Made by a program: the position numbers and the translations under genes
Shown here: one piece after another, positions 8,808 through 16,419 of the stretch
Numbering within the stretch: the stretch's first letter is position 1
Layout: each line of letters opens with the position of its first letter
Source: Mycobacteroides salmoniphilum
GTDB lineage: Bacteria; Actinomycetota; Actinomycetes; Mycobacteriales; Mycobacteriaceae
Direction: 5' to 3'
NCBI RefSeq assembly: GCF_004924335.1
Contig: NZ_CP024633.1
Coordinates: 2,666,001 to 2,730,000, forward strand
Length of the DNA stretch: 64,000 bases
The notes under the pieces: model-generated
What the model saw: the letters and a program-made list of their open reading frames with translations, nothing else
Database searches by the model: none
What the model was told of the DNA's origin: nothing

Positions 8808-9143
8808 ATGACGCAGAGCGTCATGATGGTGGCGCCGGCACCGCCAAGCCCGGCCGAGTCAGAGGTGCTGGCCACCCTGGATCTGGACGACGCCACAGGG
8901 CTGATAGCGCTGATCGCTGAAGTCGACGCCATACTCGGCGCCGCCGAAGCTCACCGGTGCCAGCGGCCGGCGCCACCAGCGGTCGGGTGCGCCCTTCGCG
9001 GGCCCCGGCAAGCTGGTCGGTCTCACCATCGCCCATCGCCGCGACAACACAGTGAACCAGTCCGGCGAGTCGACCCGATGCAGCGCAGCCCTCCGCCAAC
9101 AAGATCCACACGCCCACAAGCTAATCCGATCACGATCAGGTGA
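8808..9143 (+). CDS. Small hypothetical protein, possibly truncated by frameshift
   Basis: An excellent ribosome binding site (AAAGGAGGTGAGCA) precedes the ATG. The first 45 residues look genuine, with an acidic amphipathic stretch ATLDLDDATGLIALIAEVDA. After about residue 50 the sequence turns Pro/Arg-rich (QRPAPPAVG onward), which looks like out-of-frame translation; another frame there reads APFAGPGKLVGLTIAH. The gene may have been shortened by an indel. I do not recognise the family. It follows hsp20 by 200 bases. Confidence 0.4.
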   Translation: MTQSVMMVAPAPPSPAESEVLATLDLDDATGLIALIAEVDAILGAAEAHRCQRPAPPAVGCALRGPRQAGRSHHRPSPRQHSEPVRRVDPMQRSPPPTRSTRPQANPITIR

Positions 9144-9613
9144 AAGCGAGGTGATGGTACAGCTATCCAACCGTGCCGGGCCAGCCCGTCCCGAAAGGTC
9201 CACACCACTTGGGCGTCGTCGTCTGCGCCCACACCTGGACGATCTGCACACGCCAACGCCACACCCAGGCAACAGTTCCCCGAGGCGGGCTGACCCGGCA
9301 CCACCATCACCGATACAAGGGCGTGGTGATTGCTGTGACATGCTCTAGCGGTGACCGCTCGGCGAGGCGGAAGCCGGAGCGCCGGTGCACGGCGTTGTCA
9401 AAACTTCGTGTAGCCGTCGTCCATGCCGATGGCCTTGGACGAATTCTTCGACGATGTACCTACCGGGGGGTGGTTTCAGCATCACCATGGCCTGAATCTC
9501 GGAGAACTCTCGGAATGCTTAGACCAGGCGACTGCCGTCGAATCAGCGCCGAGGCGTACCGACAAGCCGTTGAACCGTTGTTGACGTTCATCGCGGACGG
9601 TCCAGTGGGTCGG
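9144..9613. other. Gap without a supported gene
   Basis: Open frames here are shadows with Arg/Pro-rich composition and no start signals. The region separates the small unknown gene from the leftward hydrolase and may contain remains of the former's C-terminus in another frame. Confidence 0.4.
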
Positions 9614-10501
9614 TCAGTTCCGCGGAAGATCCAGTGCACTGATCGCCGCGACCTCAGGACGGTGCGGGCGCTGAGCCAGGAAGTCCAGAACCTCCGATAC
9701 GAACTCATGGTGGTACTGAAAGACGCCACCGTGGCCGGAGTTGGGGTAGATCCGAAGGCGGGAGTCCGGCAGCCGAGCGGCCATGTCCTTGGAGTGCTCA
9801 CTGGCGACCATCAGGTCATGGTCGCCGTTGGCGACGAAGACCGGGATTTTGATCTGTGACAGGTCGTCGGCGGGGTGCAGTCCCGCGCTAGTGATTGCTC
9901 GCACCTGCGCGAGGCCGGCCTGTGAGGATATCGGCTTGTCCAGATCCAACGTGCGCTCCGCGAGCCGCTCGAGGTAGGCGTTGGCCGCCTCTTTGCCCTT
10001 CGTGGTACGAGGGAAAAACAGGAAGTGGCGTGGGTCCTTTCGGGACAGGAACGCCTTGGTGTAGGCGCCACCGACGATGAATGGCATCTTCCAGATTCCC
10101 CCGCCGCCGCGCGGGCCGGTGCCCGCGAGCACCATGCGGCGTACAAGGTCAGGAGCCTGGAGGGCAATCATCTGAGCCACGCCACCACCGAGCGAGAAAC
10201 CGATCAGGTCTACCTGCTCGTACCCCAGCGCACGGATGAACGCGATCGCGTCGGCGCCCATCTGCTCGATGTCGGTCGGCACACGTCCGGCGGTAGCCCC
10301 CACCCCCCGGTTATCGAACGCGATCACATGGTGATGAGCGGCGACGCCATCCAGGACGCGCGGATCCCAGTCGTCGAGGACGGCAGTCAGGTGGTGCAGG
10401 AACACTACCGGCACGCCGACGGGCCTGCCCAGCTCGCGGTAGGTGAACGAGGTGCCGTCGACGTCAATTGTCTTGGTGGGCGCGGTCTTCCAGGTAGCCA
10501 T
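9614..10501 (-). CDS. Alpha/beta hydrolase (copy A of a paralogous pair)
   Basis: 295 residues from MATWKTAPTKTI; this ATG is preceded by AAGGAG and matches the paralog at 12531 better than the upstream start at 10543. The catalytic serine is in LIGFSLGG, the acid in NGDHDLMV and the histidine in YPNSGHGGVFQYH. The lid carries KDPRHFLFFPRTTKGKEAAN. It is divergent from a TetR gene, with a 14-bp palindrome between them. It shares its whole layout with the hydrolase at 12531, on the far side of the cluster, so the two arose by duplication. Confidence 0.9.
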   Translation of the reverse strand: MATWKTAPTKTIDVDGTSFTYRELGRPVGVPVVFLHHLTAVLDDWDPRVLDGVAAHHHVIAFDNRGVGATAGRVPTDIEQMGADAIAFIRALGYEQVDLIGFSLGGGVAQMIALQAPDLVRRMVLAGTGPRGGGGIWKMPFIVGGAYTKAFLSRKDPRHFLFFPRTTKGKEAANAYLERLAERTLDLDKPISSQAGLAQVRAITSAGLHPADDLSQIKIPVFVANGDHDLMVASEHSKDMAARLPDSRLRIYPNSGHGGVFQYHHEFVSEVLDFLAQRPHRPEVAAISALDLPRN

Positions 10502-10620
10502 GACTCCTTCTTTCGTCAGGGTGCTGCGGGGTTGGGCGGGCATGCGCAGGACCGCACGTCGAGCTGATCGGCAGGCGCTGCCGTGAAATGGTCCGATTTC
10601 CTTTGCGGCACGACTGTTAT

Positions 10621-10634
10621 ATTATGATCATAAT
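10621..10634. promoter_or_regulatory. Perfect palindromic TetR operator candidate
   Basis: ATTATGATCATAAT is a perfect 14-bp palindrome in an AT-rich divergent promoter region, 38 bases before the TetR start and 120 bases from the hydrolase start. It is well placed to control both genes. Confidence 0.6.
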
Positions 10635-10672
10635 GCTATGGTGTTGACAAGCCCAGTAAGGAGATCCGCGTC

Positions 10673-11290
10673 ATGGTGAGATACAGCCCGGAACACAAGG
10701 AAGCGACCCGGCGCCGGATGATCGAGTCCGCCGCCCGCAGGTTCAAGAGCGACGGAATCGACGGCTCCGGCATCGCGACGCTGGTCGCCGACGCCGGCCT
10801 GACCAACGGCGCCTTCTACGGCCACTTCTCTTCGAAGGACGACCTGGTCGCTACGGTCGTCGCGCAACAGCTCGAGGACCAGGTCGCCGTTGTGAACTCG
10901 CTGCCGGCCGGCCTTGACTCGGTCGAGGCGTTCCTCCGGGAGTACCTCTCCCCCGCACACCGCCACGATCTCGCTGGTGGCTGCCCCTCCGCGGCACTGC
11001 TGGATGAGATCGGGCGGTGCGATGTCACGATCCGGGAGGCCTACACCGACGGCGCCAGTTCGATGATCGAGGCGATTGCCCGCCACCTCGACGACGGCGA
11101 CCCGCAGCGGACCAACGAGCGTGCGATTGGCTTGTTCTCCTTGCTCGTCGGCTCGCTCCAGGCCGCCCGCGCGGTCACCGATACCGCGCTGTCCGACCGC
11201 ATCCTTGCGGCGGCGTTCAGCAACGCCATGACCCTTGCCGGCGCTTCACGAAATCCCGTACGCCCAACGATCCGACAGGAAACAGAATGA
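10673..11290 (+). CDS. TetR family transcriptional regulator
   Basis: 205 residues. The N-terminal helix-turn-helix reads RRMIESAARRFKSDGIDGSG, LVADAGLTNGAFYGHFSSKD, then DLVATVVAQQL. The C-terminal part (HRHDLAGGCPSAALLDEIGR, GLFSLLVGSLQAARA) matches the TetR type often linked to quinone or electrophile responses. Its stop overlaps the ATG of the next oxidoreductase by 4 bases, so regulator and enzyme are coupled. It probably binds the palindrome at 10621. Confidence 0.93.
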   Translation: MVRYSPEHKEATRRRMIESAARRFKSDGIDGSGIATLVADAGLTNGAFYGHFSSKDDLVATVVAQQLEDQVAVVNSLPAGLDSVEAFLREYLSPAHRHDLAGGCPSAALLDEIGRCDVTIREAYTDGASSMIEAIARHLDDGDPQRTNERAIGLFSLLVGSLQAARAVTDTALSDRILAAAFSNAMTLAGASRNPVRPTIRQETE

Positions 11291-12279
11291 AGGCCTTCGT
11301 CGTCACTCATTACGGCCCCGACGGGCTCCGGGCTGCTGATGTCCCGACGCCGAGCGTTGGACCTCGCGACGTTCTGATAGACGTCCGGGCCGCTAGTATC
11401 AATCCGCTCGACAAGATGATCCGCAACGGGGAGTTCAAGCAGCTCATCAGGTACAAGCGGCCTTTCATCCTCGGCCATGACCTGTCCGGCGTGATCACCA
11501 AGGTCGGCGCCGAGGTCCGCGGCTTCAAGGCGGGTGATGAGGTCTACGCCCGGCCGCGAGACCTGCGTATCGGCGCCTTTGCCGAACAGGTAGCCGTCGA
11601 TGCTGACGACATCGCCCTCAAACCCGCCTCCCTGTCGTTTGAGGAAGCGGCCGCAGTGCCCCTCGTCGCGCTCACCGCGTGGCAGGCCCTGGCCGAGCTA
11701 GCCGATGTTCAACCGGGGCAGAAGGTCCTGGTCCACGCCGGCGCAGGCGGATTGGGCTCCACAGCCATCCAGGTCGCCAAGCACCTCGGCGCGTATGTCG
11801 CCACTACTGCGAGCGCCAAGGACATCGACAAGGTTCGGGCCCTGGGTGCCGACGAGGTCATCGACTTCAGGGCCCGGGAATTCGCCCAGGTCCTGTCCGG
11901 GTACGACGTCGTGCTGGACTCCCTAGGTCTGGCGAGTCTGGAGAAGTCATTGACCGTGCTGCAGCCAGGCGGTCTTGCGATCAGCGTCGTCGGACCGCCG
12001 GACCCGGCCTTCGCCGATCAACTCCGGCAGCCGGTCCTTAAGCCCGTTATGGCCGTTCTCAGCCGCAAGATCCGCCGTCAAGCACGCAAGCTGGGCGTGC
12101 GTTACTCATTCTTTTTCATGCGGGCTAGCGGTCCGCAGCTCGCGATGCTCGGGGCGCTCTACGACGCGGGCACCCTGCGACCTGTCCTGGACCGGACCTT
12201 CCCGTTCACAGAGACGCTGGACGCTATGGCCTACGTCGAGCAGGGCAAAGCTAACGGCAAGATCACAGTGAGCCGATGA
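11287..12279 (+). CDS. NADP-dependent zinc-free MDR oxidoreductase (quinone reductase-like)
   Basis: 330 residues starting MKAFVVTHYGPDGL. The GroES-like half has INPLDKMIRNGEF and ILGHDLSGVITKVG. The Rossmann half has VHAGAGGLGSTAIQVAKHLG, the usual NADPH-binding segment. No zinc-binding cysteines are seen, placing it with quinone oxidoreductases. ATGA overlaps join it to the TetR gene before it and to a short reading frame after it. With the flanking hydrolases it forms a TetR-controlled detoxification cluster (inference). Confidence 0.92.
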   Translation: MKAFVVTHYGPDGLRAADVPTPSVGPRDVLIDVRAASINPLDKMIRNGEFKQLIRYKRPFILGHDLSGVITKVGAEVRGFKAGDEVYARPRDLRIGAFAEQVAVDADDIALKPASLSFEEAAAVPLVALTAWQALAELADVQPGQKVLVHAGAGGLGSTAIQVAKHLGAYVATTASAKDIDKVRALGADEVIDFRAREFAQVLSGYDVVLDSLGLASLEKSLTVLQPGGLAISVVGPPDPAFADQLRQPVLKPVMAVLSRKIRRQARKLGVRYSFFFMRASGPQLAMLGALYDAGTLRPVLDRTFPFTETLDAMAYVEQGKANGKITVSR

Positions 12280-12470
12280 CGATTTCGGCAGATCACCGAC
12301 CGTCCGTCCTGGTCGCCGGCGCCGGTCGGGGAATCGGACTTTCTCGCCGCGCGCCGAAACTCATCGGCGATCCCCAGAAGGTCATGAAAGCCGACAACCG
12401 CTCTCGCACAGCCCGACACCTGAAACGACGCTACCGGTGCGACAACCTCAGCCGGCACTCGTATCAGTAA
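12276..12470 (+). pseudogene. Remnant of a short-chain dehydrogenase N-terminus
   Basis: A 64-codon frame overlapping the previous stop by 4 bases. It begins like an SDR (SVLVAGAGRGIGL, compare the TGxxxGIG cofactor motif) but after about 22 residues becomes basic, unrelated sequence and stops. Intact SDRs are around 250 residues, so this is probably the scar of a deletion between the oxidoreductase and the second hydrolase. A short functional peptide is possible but unlikely. Confidence 0.45.
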
Positions 12471-12530
12471 CCACAACAACCGTCACTGACGCATTGTTCG
12501 CAAGCGCCACCACATCCTAAGGAGTTCTCC

Positions 12531-13391
12531 ATGAGCAACAACAGCAACGAGGCCATCCTCAGCTCGTACGCGCAGGCCCCAACGCGCACCGTCGCCGTCG
12601 GCGATACAAGGTACGCATACCGGGAACTGGGCCCCAAGGGAGGCATTCCCGTTGTCTTCTTCGTCCACCTCGCGGGGACCCTCGACAACTGGGACCCCCG
12701 CATCATCGACCCCATCGCACAGAATCGACACGTCATCGCGTTCGACCAGCGCGGCGTCGGTGCCTCCACCGGACAGGTGCCTGACACCCTCGAAGAAGCC
12801 GCCGATCACGCCTACGAATTCATCGCGGCACTCGGATACGAGACCATCGACATCTTCTCCTTCTCGATGGGCGGCATGATCGCCCAGGACCTGATCGTCA
12901 AACATCCCGACCTGGTCCGCAAACTCGTCCTCACCGGGACCGGACCGCGCGGCGGCAAGGACATCGACAAGGTCGCCGGCGTGACCTACTGGGACATCCT
13001 GCGCGCGACATTGACGAGGTCGGACCCGAAGGAATTCCTCTTCTTCAACCGCGATACCGCGGGAAAGGCCGCGGGGAAAGCATTCATCAAGCGACTCCGG
13101 GAACGCACCGCCGATCGGGACCAGGAGATCAACATCAAGGCGCTGCTGACTCAATTGAAGGCGATACAGAAGTTCGGCCGCTCGGCTCCCTCAGACCTGT
13201 CCATGTTCACCCAGCCGACGCTGATCGCAAACGGAGGCCACGACCGCATGGTCCCCACCGTCCTGTCAGAGGACCTGCACAACCGCATCCAGGGCAGCCA
13301 ACTGCTCATCTACCCCAACTCCGGTCACGGCGGGATCTTCCAGTACCACAAGGAATTCGCCCCCGCCGCCGCCGAGTTCCTCGCCGACTAA
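12531..13391 (+). CDS. Alpha/beta hydrolase (copy B of a paralogous pair)
   Basis: 286 residues. It has RYAYRELGPKGGIPVVFF, NWDPRIIDPIA, VIAFDQRGVGAST, nucleophile elbow IFSFSMGG, acid segment NGGHDRMV and histidine segment YPNSGHGGIFQYHKEF. It is closely similar along its length to the hydrolase at 9614-10501. AAGGAG lies 7 bases before the ATG. It is the last gene of the TetR-oxidoreductase operon. Confidence 0.9.
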   Translation: MSNNSNEAILSSYAQAPTRTVAVGDTRYAYRELGPKGGIPVVFFVHLAGTLDNWDPRIIDPIAQNRHVIAFDQRGVGASTGQVPDTLEEAADHAYEFIAALGYETIDIFSFSMGGMIAQDLIVKHPDLVRKLVLTGTGPRGGKDIDKVAGVTYWDILRATLTRSDPKEFLFFNRDTAGKAAGKAFIKRLRERTADRDQEINIKALLTQLKAIQKFGRSAPSDLSMFTQPTLIANGGHDRMVPTVLSEDLHNRIQGSQLLIYPNSGHGGIFQYHKEFAPAAAEFLAD

Positions 13392-13453
13392 ACCGCTGGA
13401 GGCTGCAACGGCAGAAGGGTCCAAAGCCGCGTAGCTTGGGGAGCAGACGCTGA

Positions 13454-13600
13454 TTAATGCCCACTCAGGAGCTCAGTGACGTGCACGTCGAGGGCGTCGG
13501 CGAGATCCAGCGCCAGCTGCTCCTGGGTCATGCCGCGCTCGATCCGCAGATCCCGCACCCTAGCGCCCACGGTGTTCCGAATCCGTGCCCAAACCGCGCG
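13454..13600 (-). pseudogene. Internally deleted XRE-type helix-turn-helix regulator
   Basis: The minus strand reads IRNTVGARVRDLRIERGMTQ, EQLA, then directly LDLADALDVHVTELLSGH and stop. Intact members of this small family (about 65-70 residues) have a recognition helix and an ERGRYxPSL segment between EQLA and ALDVHVTELF. Here that middle part, roughly 25 residues, is missing, so the protein could not bind DNA normally. No convincing start codon is visible. Confidence 0.55.
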
Positions 13601-13642
13601 GGCTCGCACATGGCCGAGAAATGAACTGGCTGAGAACTGCTG

Positions 13643-14473
13643 TCAGCATGGCGGTGGAGCGGTGCTAAAGATCGGCCAACAGATTTCTGTGGCGGTGAAC
13701 GCTGTCGGATCTGAGGGCGTAGCACCGATGTAGTGTTCGCGGATCGGCCCCTGGCCGCTGATCAGATGCTCGTTTGCGTATATGCCCAGAGCCCCGTAAC
13801 TGCGGTCGATGCTCTCGTCGTGGCCGCCGGGGTGAGTGAGCACGGCGAATTCAGCCTGAGGCAAGACCTCGGCACGCGCCCCCTCCGGAGGGATCGCGGA
13901 CTGCGGCGCAGGCACGAACAGGGTCGCCTTGCCACGTGATTCGAGAAACAGTGCTCGGTCGTAGAGGCCACCCGGAACAACCGCCGACGGTTCGCCTGTC
14001 GCCGTGGCAACTGCGTCTCTCAGTGTCTTCAGCGTCGCCGCGAACCAGCTGTCAATCGCGGAAACCTCGATGATGGCGCCGATGGACCACACGGCGAGCG
14101 CGGGTTCATGGCGCAACTCCACAGCGGCGGGGGTGTGCACGGGAGAAAGCAGCTCGCGCAGCGCGCCAACGGTGTCACGGGTCTGCTGCAGTTGCACTTC
14201 CATTTGTTCGAGATGAGTCGTGATGATCTCAGCGCGGGCCGCGGGGTCGTCTGTGCTCAGCAGCGCCTTGATGTCGGGAATGGACATGCCCAGAGAGCGG
14301 AACCGGCGGATGATGTGTGCATGATCGACCTGGCTGGTGTCGTAGAACCGGTAGCCAGTGTGGAGATCGATGTCAGCTGGTTCGAGAATGCCGATGTCGT
14401 GGTAGTGCCGTAGCGCCTTCCTGCTCAGGCTGGTCATCACCGCGAAGTCACCGATCGAGACCCGCGCGCCCAT
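13643..14473 (-). CDS. MerR family regulator with GyrI-like effector domain
   Basis: 276 residues from MGARVSIGDFAVMTSLSRKA; AGGAGG five bases before this ATG fixes the start. The MerR DNA-binding part continues LRHYHDIGILEPADIDLHTG, YRFYDTSQVDHAHIIRRFRS, LGMSIPDIKALL, then a dimerisation helix (residues ~85-115). The C-terminal half (HEPALAVWSIGAIIEVSAID to HYIGATPSDPTAF) fits the BmrR/GyrI small-molecule-binding fold. It is divergent from a SnoaL-SDR pair, and each direction has a MerR-type promoter with a 19-base spacer. Confidence 0.9.
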   Translation of the reverse strand: MGARVSIGDFAVMTSLSRKALRHYHDIGILEPADIDLHTGYRFYDTSQVDHAHIIRRFRSLGMSIPDIKALLSTDDPAARAEIITTHLEQMEVQLQQTRDTVGALRELLSPVHTPAAVELRHEPALAVWSIGAIIEVSAIDSWFAATLKTLRDAVATATGEPSAVVPGGLYDRALFLESRGKATLFVPAPQSAIPPEGARAEVLPQAEFAVLTHPGGHDESIDRSYGALGIYANEHLISGQGPIREHYIGATPSDPTAFTATEICWPIFSTAPPPC

Positions 14474-14517
14474 GGCATCCTCCTCTGTGTTCCGCCGCCT
14501 GTGTAAGGGGTGGGTCC

Positions 14518-14548
14518 ATCCTGAAGTCTCCCCCTGGGGCAAGGTCAA
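14518..14548 (-). promoter_or_regulatory. MerR-type promoter of the regulator gene
   Basis: On the minus strand TTGACC (14543-14548) is followed by a 19-base spacer holding a GCCCC/GGGGG dyad and then CAGGAT (14518-14523). Long 19-base spacers with a central dyad are typical of MerR-activated promoters. It mirrors the plus-strand site at 14659. Confidence 0.6.
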
Positions 14549-14658
14549 CATCGCGGCGTGAGAACCGAAGGCTCCCGTCCCGTTCCAGTGGCCTCCCTGG
14601 GGAACAGAGGGCCTGGCTGCCGGGGGCCGCACGAATACGAGATTCGCCCTGCCGAAGG

Positions 14659-14689
14659 TTGACCTTCCCCTTAGGGGAAGCTCCAACCT
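14659..14689 (+). promoter_or_regulatory. MerR-type promoter of the SnoaL-SDR operon
   Basis: TTGACC (14659-14664), a 19-base spacer with the perfect dyad CTTCCCCT-T-AGGGGAAG (14664-14680), then CAACCT (14684-14689). The start codon at 14696 lies only 7 bases after the -10 candidate, so the transcript is probably leaderless. Confidence 0.65.
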
Positions 14690-14695
14690 GGGGTC

Positions 14696-15034
14696 ATGAC
14701 CACAGAATGGGAAGCACTCCCGGACACCGTAAAAACGTTCATGACCGCACTCAGCACCCCAGTGGACGGCCGAGCGGTAGCCACGTTCACCGCCGATGCC
14801 GTCGTGACCGATGAGGGCCGCGACTACACGGGCCGCGACGAGATCTGGGCCTGGCTGACCGCCTCGGCCGGCGAGTACACCTATACCTCAGAGTTCACCG
14901 GCGCGACCACAATCGACACGACCATCGACGTCGGACAGCACCTGGAGGGCGACTTCCCCGGTGGGGTCGTCGACCTGCACTTCCGCTTCACGTTGGACGG
15001 CGCGTTGATCAGCCGGTTGGTGATCGAGCCATGA
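14696..15034 (+). CDS. SnoaL/NTF2-like fold protein
   Basis: 112 residues: ALPDTVKTFMTALSTPVDGR, ATFTADAVVTDEGRDYTGRD, EIWAWLTA, and HLEGDFPGGVVDLHFRFTLD. This is the cone-shaped NTF2 fold found in polyketide cyclases and small isomerases and also in many uncharacterised stress proteins. No ribosome binding site precedes the ATG, in keeping with a leaderless mRNA. Its stop overlaps the SDR start by 4 bases, so the two act together. Confidence 0.87.
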   Translation: MTTEWEALPDTVKTFMTALSTPVDGRAVATFTADAVVTDEGRDYTGRDEIWAWLTASAGEYTYTSEFTGATTIDTTIDVGQHLEGDFPGGVVDLHFRFTLDGALISRLVIEP

Positions 15035-15870
15035 CAAGGAGATGGTTCATCACCGGGGGCACGCCCGGCGGCTTCGGGGTGGCGTTCGCCGAGGCGGCGC
15101 TGGAGACCGGGGACCGCGTGACGCTCACCTCCCGGCGCCCGCAGGAGCTGGCGACGTGGGCCGAGCAGTACGGCGACCGCGTTCTAGTCGTGCCGCTGGA
15201 ACTCACCGATGCTGCGCAGGTGCAGCGCGCGGTGCATGCCGCCGAGGAGCGCTTCGGCGGCATCGACGTGCTCGTCAACAACGCCGGCCGCGGTTGGTAC
15301 GGATCAATCGAAGCGATGGACGAGTCCTCGTTGCGGGCAATGTTCGAACTGAACTTCTTCGCCGTGCTGTCGGTGACACGTGCAGTGCTGCCCGCGATGC
15401 GCGCCCGCGGCAACGGGTGGATCGTCAACCTGTCCTCGGTGGCCGGGCTTGTATCCGCACCCGGATTTGGCTACTACAGTGCGACGAAGTTCGCCATCGA
15501 AGCCATCACCGATGCGCTGCGTGATGAGGTCGCCGCGCAGGGCATCTCCGTCTTGACAGTCGAACCGGGGGCGTTCCGCACGAACGCTTACGTCGGCTTC
15601 GCCAACGAGCCTGTCGCGGAGCCGATCCCGGAATATCACCACATGCTGGAGCAGGTCCGAGCCGTCTTCGTCGGGATGGACGGTGTGCAGCCCGGCGATC
15701 CGCTCCGCGGTGCCCGTGCGGTGATCGCGGCGATGGCCCAGAACCCGCCGCCCCGCCGGCTGGTCCTAGGCAATAGCGGCTACGACGCCGTGATCGATAC
15801 GCTGCAGCAGACGCTCGCCGACATCCGGGCGAACGAGACGCTTTCTCGCAGCGCGGATTTCCCTGCATAG
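15031..15870 (+). CDS. Short-chain dehydrogenase/reductase
   Basis: 279 residues of classical SDR type. Cofactor motif TGGTPGGFG, then LVNNAGRGWYG, catalytic serine in IVNLSSVAGLV and YYSATKFAIEAITDAL with the Tyr-x-x-x-Lys pair, and VEPGAFRTN. Oxidises or reduces a carbonyl/alcohol with NAD(P). It forms a two-gene operon with the SnoaL protein under the divergent MerR regulator. The substrate is unknown. Confidence 0.92.
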   Translation: MTRRWFITGGTPGGFGVAFAEAALETGDRVTLTSRRPQELATWAEQYGDRVLVVPLELTDAAQVQRAVHAAEERFGGIDVLVNNAGRGWYGSIEAMDESSLRAMFELNFFAVLSVTRAVLPAMRARGNGWIVNLSSVAGLVSAPGFGYYSATKFAIEAITDALRDEVAAQGISVLTVEPGAFRTNAYVGFANEPVAEPIPEYHHMLEQVRAVFVGMDGVQPGDPLRGARAVIAAMAQNPPPRRLVLGNSGYDAVIDTLQQTLADIRANETLSRSADFPA

Positions 15871-16107
15871 TCGGCCGACGCAGTGCGTCTTCCCCGTGGT
15901 GCTGCCGCCGGTCCTTGTGACCAGGGCATCGACGTCGAAAGCGTCGCGGCCCTTCGCCGCCCCGGCCGTGTTCCTGCCGTCAACGATGCTGCGACCGCTC
16001 CTGATATTTGGGTTCATCTTTCTTCCTTTTCAACCCATTGGTTGTCTGGCCGGTGTGCCTGCGTCGGGCCCACTGCGCTGCGCCGCCGACGTGCACGGTC
16101 GTGCAGG

Positions 16108-16263
16108 TTAGCTGAGTCCGAGTTCGGTGAGGCGTTCGTGATTGGCGTTGAACCAGGCCTCTTCCTGACCTGGCGCCGGGAAGATCAGGTGGCGGCACAG
16201 CTCACGAAGCCTCGTGCCCTCGTAGCCAAGATCGCGAACGCATTGCCCGTACCGAAACTTCAT
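16108..16263 (-). CDS. Small hypothetical protein or C-terminal gene fragment
   Basis: A 51-residue frame, MKFRYGQCVRDLGYEGTRLR then ELCRHLIFPAPGQEEAWF and HERLTELGLS. Composition and sequence look protein-like rather than random, with a short YGQCV..GYEG segment. An in-frame TAA lies only eight codons upstream of the ATG, so it is either a genuine micro-protein or the end of a gene whose front was lost. About 230 bases on its left (to the SDR stop) contain no supported gene. Confidence 0.4.
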   Translation of the reverse strand: MKFRYGQCVRDLGYEGTRLRELCRHLIFPAPGQEEAWFNANHERLTELGLS

Positions 16264-16419
16264 TCCTACTAGCTCGATCCAGGGTTAGAGTCGCGTCCGC
16301 AGACGTAGCTCGTGCTCACGCGGAAAAAGGTTCGGTCGGGGCGATCCACCTGGCTATGGCTGCTCCGTACAACCCGGCGCAGCTAGATGTGCTGAAGCGG
16401 GACGGTGAGATCGTGCCGG

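Noticed and set aside
9173..9859. A 228-codon plus-strand open frame
   Set aside because: Mostly antisense to the alpha/beta hydrolase and without start signals or recognisable sequence.
15766..16017. An 83-codon minus-strand frame with a protein-like start (DGRNTAGAAKGRDAF)
   Set aside because: Overlaps the SDR gene end and loses protein character; no family or ribosome binding site could be supported.
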